Below are positions 7,258 through 11,894 of a stretch of DNA of 11,894 nt, piece by piece. Under the pieces are notes generated by a model. That model searched no databases and had not been told where the DNA came from. It saw only the letters and a program-made list of their open reading frames with translations. The position numbers and the translations under genes are program-made. How positions within the stretch are numbered: position 1 is the stretch's first letter; every line of letters begins with the position of its first letter. Source of the stretch: Firmicutes bacterium UBA6132 (GTDB lineage: Bacteria > Bacillota_A > Clostridia > Tissierellales > Sedimentibacteraceae); contig DIVM01000265.1 in NCBI GenBank assembly GCA_002435835.1, positions 1 through 11,894 on the forward strand. Direction: 5' to 3'.

Positions 7258-8571
7258 TTATACAATTCCTGCAACTGCTAACAAAATTGCAAGTGTTACC
7301 GTTAGTAAAGGAATTAAACACATTATTACAAATACATACCAATAACTTTCTTTGTGGTTAGTTCCCATTAACATAAACATAGTATTTACGGCACCATTAT
7401 GAGGTAATGAATCTAATCCTCCTGATGCTATTGCAGCAATTCTGTGGAAAGCTTCTGGATTTACACCTAAAGCAAGATATTGTTGTGTTAATGCTTTCAT
7501 AAATATCTCTAGACCACCAGCTGCTGAACCAGTTACGCCTGCAACGATGTTTACAGCAACAGCAGCTGAAACATAAGGACTTAATTTAAGACTTAATGCA
7601 AAATCTACAAATGATTGAAATGCAGGTGATTTTGAAACGACAGTTCCAAATCCCACAAGAGCCGCTGTGTTTAATAATGGTAAAAGTGATGATTTACAAC
7701 CTTCGTTTAAAGTAAATAATTTTTTTTCAATTCTATTCCAGTTAAGAGCATATGTAAGAATTGCACCTATAAGTAAGCATAAGCTTACGCCATTATTTTT
7801 TACTGCAAATTTGCTTGAAATCGTCAATATTAAAACTACTACTACTATTAATGGTAAAAATGCTGTAAAAGTTGTTGGTAAATTTTTATCTGAAGAAACA
7901 TTCAAAAACTTATCATCAGTTAAGTGATTAATTTCAAAGTGTTCCCCTTTTGTACGTGATTTTTTAAGTTCTCTATTTAAGAACCATTGACCTGCGCAGA
8001 ACATAAATATAGAACAAATGATACCCATTATAGGAGCAGCCATTGGTGTTGTTCCTAAATATGTAGTAGGAATTAAGTTTGGAAGAGATGGAAGACCTGG
8101 TAGAGCTGTCATTGCATATGTGCCGTTACCAAGAACAAAGGATCCAACCATGAATCTTTTAGGTATGTCGGCTTCCTTATATATTCCTAAAACAAGAGGT
8201 ATTACTGTAAATGTTTGTACAAAAAGACTAACACCGCCATAGCTTAATAAAGTAGTTGCTAAAGTTGTAATTATCATTACTTTTTGAACACCAAGCTTTG
8301 ATACTAAAAAGTTTGCTATTGTTTTTGCTGTACCGCTGTCACCCATTACTTGTCCTAACAGTGCACCTGAAGTAAGTAAGAAAAAGTATGAACCTACAAA
8401 TCCAACAGTGCCTGGAAGGAAAGCTTCTTGTAGTTGACCAAAAATATCTCCGCCTGTAGTAATAATTACTATTAATGCACATAAAATTGATGCAGGTATA
8501 ACTCCAACACCCTTGTACACTATTACCATTAGCAAAGCTAACGAAAATAAAACACCTATTACTCCTAACAT
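7258..8571 (-). CDS. GntP-family permease (organic acid:proton symporter)
   Basis: Polytopic inner-membrane protein of 437 residues, the usual length for the gluconate/GntP family, whose members import gluconate, other sugar acids, D-serine or hydroxybutyrate with protons. The sequence is hydrophobic throughout, with roughly 12-14 membrane segments. GALLGQVMGDSGTAKTIA (69-86) is the family's characteristic Asp-Ser-Gly loop. GGLDSLPHNGAVNT (384-397) is the conserved C-terminal signature, and resembles the members annotated as hydroxybutyrate permeases. The substrate cannot be read from the sequence. The start is ATG at 8571, set by AAGGAGGG (8577-8584) 5 bases upstream. An in-frame TTG at 8631 would add 20 polar residues but lies within the predicted -35 element. 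The gene converges on lplA and shares its terminator. It is probably its own transcription unit. Confidence 0.9.
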   Translation of the reverse strand: MLGVIGVLFSLALLMVIVYKGVGVIPASILCALIVIITTGGDIFGQLQEAFLPGTVGFVGSYFFLLTSGALLGQVMGDSGTAKTIANFLVSKLGVQKVMIITTLATTLLSYGGVSLFVQTFTVIPLVLGIYKEADIPKRFMVGSFVLGNGTYAMTALPGLPSLPNLIPTTYLGTTPMAAPIMGIICSIFMFCAGQWFLNRELKKSRTKGEHFEINHLTDDKFLNVSSDKNLPTTFTAFLPLIVVVVLILTISSKFAVKNNGVSLCLLIGAILTYALNWNRIEKKLFTLNEGCKSSLLPLLNTAALVGFGTVVSKSPAFQSFVDFALSLKLSPYVSAAVAVNIVAGVTGSAAGGLEIFMKALTQQYLALGVNPEAFHRIAAIASGGLDSLPHNGAVNTMFMLMGTNHKESYWYVFVIMCLIPLLTVTLAILLAVAGIV

Positions 8572-8576
8572 AATTA

Positions 8577-8584
8577 CCCTCCTT
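8577..8584 (-). promoter_or_regulatory. Ribosome binding site that fixes the permease start
   Basis: On the - strand AAGGAGGG lies 5 bases before ATG (8571-8569). It is a near-perfect Shine-Dalgarno sequence and excludes the longer reading from 8631. Confidence 0.9.
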
Positions 8585-8602
8585 ATAAATTTGATTTCAT
8601 AA

Positions 8603-8631
8603 ATGATAATGCAATATTTATGCCATATCAA
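8603..8631 (-). promoter_or_regulatory. Candidate sigma-A promoter of the GntP-family permease
   Basis: On the - strand TTGATA (8631-8626) and TATCAT (8608-8603) are separated by 17 bases. The predicted start of transcription near 8596 leaves a short leader of about 25 bases ending in the strong ribosome binding site. Each hexamer differs from consensus at one or two positions. Confidence 0.6.
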
Positions 8632-8709
8632 TTCTTTTAATAAAGTGTTTTTAATGTTGAAATCTAAATGTACCTTACAGTATTAAGAAATAGATATTAT
8701 GTTAAAACA

Positions 8710-8760
8710 AGAAAGTGTATACAACATATACATAATCTATATATGTTGTATACACTTTTT
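8710..8760 (-). terminator. Long perfect hairpin downstream of the MFS gene
   Basis: Bases 8712-8730 pair with 8740-8758: 19 perfect pairs and a 9-base loop. It starts 13 bases after the MFS stop codon (TAG at 8776-8774), so it is probably its terminator. The tail in that direction is an imperfect T-rich run (CTTTCTTGTTTT), while the + strand has the cleaner T-run. Each arm contains the palindrome GTATAC, so a role as a protein-binding site is an alternative. Confidence 0.7.
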
Positions 8761-8773
8761 ATTTAATTAAATG

Positions 8774-9973
8774 CTATTTATCACTAACAGCGATTTGTTC
8801 AATTTCCTTTTTTACAGGATAGAAAATCGGGCTTAAAATTGTGTGAAGAACCAAAACTGCTATAAGACCAATTGCAGCATACATATATTTCATATGAAGG
8901 TCTCCGCCGCCAAATGTAGCAGTCAATGGAGTCATAATTTTTGGAGACATGAACATTCCAAAGTTTAATGCTCCCATAACAAGGGAAATTCCAACTGCAC
9001 GCATAGATTCAGGAGTATATTTTGCAACAGCAAGTACAGCGCTTGGGATTAAAAAAGCCTGAGCAACGCCTGTGCAGAAAGCTGAGAAAAATGCAGCTGT
9101 TAGATTTCCAATGAATCTGTTACCTAAGAAACCAATTACTAATACTATCATTCCAGCTTGCATTGTTTTAAAACCTACAACTTTACGGAATTTTCCAAAT
9201 AATAATCCAGTCAATAAACCGCCTGTTACAAATATAGAATTTGCATAACCTGCTGTAGTTACATTTCCTAAATTATTTGATTTAATGAATACGGAAATAT
9301 TTGCTTGATGGGTGAAAAGGAAAACATATGAAACAAAAATTGTTAGAGCTGTGAAATATACTGCTGGAGTAAGCTTTACTTTTTCACCTGTTGAAGCACT
9401 CTTTTTAACCGGAGGTATATAAGTAATGTTTTTTTGTACTAAAATCATGCATGGTATAAAAGCTAAGAAAACAAGATAAGAATTTTTCCAGAATGTCCCT
9501 GCAAGTATACCTGCAACCATAGTTAAAGCAATACTTCCTGCAGTAGATGATGAAGCTTGAAATCCTATCATATCATCTCTTTCTTGTCCTTCAAAGAAGT
9601 CAGGTACCAATGCTTTTGTCAGGGAACCGTTAAGACCTTGATTTATTCCTATAAATAAACTTGATAAATAAAGAACGTTTAAGCTTATAGATCCAAATAC
9701 GTATGCGATAACTCCACCTAAAAATCCTAAAAACATTCCGCCTAAAAGCAAATGCTTTTTAGCAAATCTTAATGTTAATGGTCCTGCAGCAAATGCGAAA
9801 AGCATACCTGCCAGGTTTGGTATTGTCAGCGTTAATACAATTTTATCCATGCCTACATTTGGATAAAGTGCTTGAATATCTGCCAAAAGAGCAGATATAG
9901 TAAGTGAGGACATCAACATTATTGATCCAGCGATAATCCCAATTTTATTGTTTCTTTTTTCTTTAATATCCAT
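8774..9973 (-). CDS. Major facilitator superfamily transporter
   Basis: Inner-membrane carrier of 399 residues with about 12 hydrophobic segments, matching the normal MFS size. A short charged N-terminus (MDIKEKRNNK) is followed by the first membrane helix. The loop after helix 2, GPLTLRFAKKHLLLGG (about 64-79), matches the G-x-L-x-D-R-x-G-R-R-type MFS motif in position and basic character, though the Asp and glycines are not conserved exactly. A charged central loop (about 187-202, PPVKKSASTGEKVK region) divides the two six-helix halves. The C-terminus is cytoplasmic and charged. AAAGGGAG (9981-9988) lies 7 bases before the ATG. The substrate is unknown; it could import a nutrient or export a metabolite. 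It is read in the same direction as the adenylation gene but separated from it by a terminator and 389 bases, so a functional link is possible but unproven. Confidence 0.85.
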   Translation of the reverse strand: MDIKEKRNNKIGIIAGSIMLMSSLTISALLADIQALYPNVGMDKIVLTLTIPNLAGMLFAFAAGPLTLRFAKKHLLLGGMFLGFLGGVIAYVFGSISLNVLYLSSLFIGINQGLNGSLTKALVPDFFEGQERDDMIGFQASSSTAGSIALTMVAGILAGTFWKNSYLVFLAFIPCMILVQKNITYIPPVKKSASTGEKVKLTPAVYFTALTIFVSYVFLFTHQANISVFIKSNNLGNVTTAGYANSIFVTGGLLTGLLFGKFRKVVGFKTMQAGMIVLVIGFLGNRFIGNLTAAFFSAFCTGVAQAFLIPSAVLAVAKYTPESMRAVGISLVMGALNFGMFMSPKIMTPLTATFGGGDLHMKYMYAAIGLIAVLVLHTILSPIFYPVKKEIEQIAVSDK

Positions 9974-10031
9974 TTCTTTTCTCCCTTTATTATAATAAAT
10001 TTTAACTTATATCATTTGTATTGTAAAAAAT

Positions 10032-10060
10032 ATAATATATAGTGCACAACACTCAAACAA
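10032..10060 (-). promoter_or_regulatory. Candidate promoter of the MFS gene
   Basis: On the - strand TTGTTT (10060-10055) and TATTAT (10037-10032) are 17 bases apart, giving a leader of about 50 bases before the ATG at 9973. An overlapping alternative (TTGAGT with TATATT) is also possible. The spacer contains the imperfect palindrome AGTGTTGTGCACT, which could be an operator. Confidence 0.45.
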
Positions 10061-10323
10061 TACAGCTAATGAAAATTACAAAGCAATTTTTATGCCAGTT
10101 TTAATGTGTAGTAGTATATAAGTTCAGAATTTAAAATAAGATACAATTTAGAATACTTCTTATTAACCTAATAAGGAATAATAACAATAATATTTAATTA
10201 AGAATAACATTAATGAAACATATGATATTAATCAATTAGTATATTTAGTATATAAAAAAAATTTAAAATCTTAATTGTTGTTTAAAAAATATACAATAAA
10301 ATATTTATAACCTTAATTACAAT

Positions 10324-10349
10324 AAAAAACACATATCTTTAATGTGTTT
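10324..10349 (-). terminator. Intrinsic terminator of the adenylation gene
   Basis: Read on the - strand, AAACACAT (10349-10342) pairs with ATGTGTTT (10334-10327) around a 7-base loop and is followed by a T-run that continues to 10324. It starts 14 bases after the stop codon of the adenylation gene. Confidence 0.8.
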
Positions 10350-10362
10350 CTTTTTGTATAAT

Positions 10363-11826
10363 TTATAAAGCTAAATTCGGAACAGGCAATTTGCTTTTGT
10401 TAATTTTGTTATTATGATTTCTTGGAAATTCATTTAGCTGCATGATTATTGAAGGTACCATATATGAAGGAATATGAATTTTCAAAAATTCTTTAATATC
10501 ATTTGGGTTAATTTCTATATTGGCTACAAAGTATCCACATAAAATATTAATACCTCCATCATCTTCGAATGCTGTTACTGCGGCATCTGTTATTTCAGGG
10601 TATTTTAACATTGCTAATTCTACCTCAGAAGATTCAACACGGAATCCTCTTATTTTAAACATCCAGTCTTTCCTGCTAATATATATTAAATTTCCGTCTT
10701 CAAGCACTTTTACCAGATCGCTTGTTTTAAATAATATTTTATATTTTTCATCTTCAGTGAAAGGGTTTTGAATATAGTGCAGAGCTGTTTTTTCTAAATT
10801 ATTCAAATAACCTCTTGAAACTTGATAGCCAGAAATGCAAAGCTCACCAATTTCGCCAACATTTACTTCATTGTTGTTTTCATCTAAAATATAAAATTTT
10901 AAAGGATATTTAATTTTTCCTATTGGATATGAAGGAAGATCTTCATTAATTGTATAACATGAAACATAGCAGCAAAGTTCTGTTGCAGCATACACATATA
11001 CTGTTTTATAATGTCTTTTTTGAAGATGATGAGCTGGTTCACTTCCAACTATTAACGTTTTTAGAGTAAGATTTTCATTGTCAAATTTCATAAATTTACG
11101 TGCCATGTGTGGAGGCAGATATGTAATTGTAATATTATGTTTAATATAAAATTCAGATAACGCTTCAATATCTTTTCTGATTTCATCAGGAATTATGTCT
11201 ATTGTACCTCCAAGTGCTAATGGAGTAAATATGTCATTTACTGTTGCAACAAAAGAAAACCCAGGAAAAACCCCAAAGATATCATTTTCAGTTATACCGA
11301 TTTCATTACATGTGCAAATTAGACATGCTATATTTCTTTGTTCAATCATTACGCCTTTAGGGATTCCGGTTGATCCAGAAGTGTAGATTACAACAGCTAA
11401 GTTTTCAGGTTTAACAGGATTAGGTTTACAATGAACCATATTATTTAAATTATTTATAAAATCTTCATTTATGATCAATTTACATCTGCTGTCTGTTAAC
11501 ATATAATTTAATCTTTCTTCTGGATAATTTGAGTCTATAAATAAAAAAGCTGCACCTGCTTTAAGAATTCCAATCATAGCTGCTACTGAATTTATAGAAC
11601 GGCCCATTTTAATAGCTATAATATCTTCTGCTCCCAAACCTTTTCCTGCTATGCATTGTGATATTAATGTAGTAATTTTATCTAATTCATTATATGTAAT
11701 TAGAGTATCTTTCCATCTAACTGCTATTTTATCTCCATTATTAGCAACAGCATTTTTAAATAATTCGCAAAAAAGTTTATTATTGTTATCGGTATTATTT
11801 GATTTGTTGTTTATATTATTTATCAT
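10363..11826 (-). CDS. Stand-alone NRPS-type adenylation enzyme, unusual pocket
   Basis: AMP-binding (ANL) enzyme of 487 residues: one adenylation domain with no condensation, carrier-protein or thioesterase domain. It should activate a carboxylic acid as the acyl-AMP and pass it to a separate carrier or small acceptor. Core motifs: LKAGAAFLFIDSNYP (88-102), YTSGSTGIPKGV (148-159, ATP loop), AATE (280-283, Mg-binding Glu283), FKTSDL (366-371, Asp370 for ribose), KIRGFRVE (391-398, hinge) and NNKINK (472-477, catalytic Lys474). Catalysis therefore looks possible. The segment FSFVATVNDIF (190-200) has Val193 where amino-acid-activating domains carry the amine-binding Asp, and the usual YGPTE is YAATE. 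A hand-aligned pocket code is V-A-N-Y-I-G-V-C-Y-K. The first 17 residues are Asn-rich low complexity. AAGGTAGG (11836-11843) lies 9 bases before the ATG. Genes upstream are beyond the window, so this may be the last gene of an operon. Confidence 0.88.
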   Translation of the reverse strand: MINNINNKSNNTDNNNKLFCELFKNAVANNGDKIAVRWKDTLITYNELDKITTLISQCIAGKGLGAEDIIAIKMGRSINSVAAMIGILKAGAAFLFIDSNYPEERLNYMLTDSRCKLIINEDFINNLNNMVHCKPNPVKPENLAVVIYTSGSTGIPKGVMIEQRNIACLICTCNEIGITENDIFGVFPGFSFVATVNDIFTPLALGGTIDIIPDEIRKDIEALSEFYIKHNITITYLPPHMARKFMKFDNENLTLKTLIVGSEPAHHLQKRHYKTVYVYAATELCCYVSCYTINEDLPSYPIGKIKYPLKFYILDENNNEVNVGEIGELCISGYQVSRGYLNNLEKTALHYIQNPFTEDEKYKILFKTSDLVKVLEDGNLIYISRKDWMFKIRGFRVESSEVELAMLKYPEITDAAVTAFEDDGGINILCGYFVANIEINPNDIKEFLKIHIPSYMVPSIIMQLNEFPRNHNNKINKSKLPVPNLAL

Positions 11827-11894
11827 TATAACATACCTACCTTATTATAAAATTATTAGTAAATGATATATAAATATTATTAAGCAATAATTAT
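11827..11894 (-). other. Leader of the adenylation gene
   Basis: AT-rich bases upstream of the adenylation gene contain its ribosome binding site (AAGGTAGG at 11836-11843). No promoter with proper spacing is convincing, so transcription may start beyond the window edge. Confidence 0.5.

Larger units (their letters stand above)
9974..10362. other. Non-coding stretch between the MFS and adenylation genes
   Basis: This 389-base AT-rich stretch holds no convincing gene. Contents: the MFS ribosome binding site and a candidate promoter (10032-10060); an imperfect palindrome AGTGCACAACACT (10041-10053) within that promoter's spacer; a 7-pair inverted repeat CTTATTA-ACC-TAATAAG (10159-10175); a tandem 9-base repeat TTAGTATAT (10236-10244 and 10245-10253); and the terminator of the adenylation gene (10324-10349). 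The remaining bases show nothing I can support. Confidence 0.6.

Noticed and set aside
8572..8631. 20-residue longer start of the GntP-family permease
   Set aside because: The TTG at 8631 overlaps the predicted -35 element, while AAGGAGGG sits 5 bases before ATG 8571.
1..11894. CRISPR array, insertion sequence, tRNA or rRNA
   Set aside because: Reading through the window I found no regularly spaced repeats, transposase-like genes with terminal inverted repeats, or structural RNA gene signatures.

Overview
The window is AT-rich on both strands, and every gene is intact with a strong AGGAG-type ribosome binding site. Together with the split glycine decarboxylase (GcvPA/GcvPB) and a glycine-riboswitch leader, this suggests a low-GC anaerobic Firmicute (Clostridia or Tissierellia type) that handles glycine, amino acids or purines. 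That placement is inferred from gene content and composition. I cannot name the species.

Left part (1-7208, + strand): a complete glycine cleavage operon, gcvT-gcvH-gcvPA-gcvPB-lpdA-lplA. It is preceded by a -10 box, a single-aptamer glycine riboswitch with a kink-turn-like motif, and an intrinsic terminator. GcvPA/GcvPB decarboxylate glycine onto the lipoyl arm of GcvH. GcvT transfers the methylene group to tetrahydrofolate and releases ammonia. LpdA reoxidises dihydrolipoyl-GcvH with NAD+. LplA attaches lipoate to GcvH, so the operon carries its own means of activating its carrier protein. gcvT starts at a TTG codon (272), not at the upstream in-frame ATG. A pair of overlapping hairpins separates gcvH from gcvPA, and another hairpin separates lpdA from lplA. 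A strong bidirectional terminator (7171-7208) closes the operon.

Right part (7258-11894, - strand): three genes read leftwards, apparently as separate units. In transcription order they are a stand-alone NRPS-type adenylation enzyme with an unusual substrate pocket (10363-11826), a 12-TM MFS transporter (8774-9973) and a GntP-family organic-acid permease (7258-8571). Each is followed by a hairpin or terminator, and the two transporters have candidate promoters. A non-coding stretch of 389 bases separates the adenylation gene from the MFS gene. I see no tRNA, rRNA, CRISPR, insertion sequence or phage feature.

The items most worth a second look are the adenylation enzyme, in which the usual amine-binding Asp is Val, and the compact riboswitch leader with its alternative pairings.
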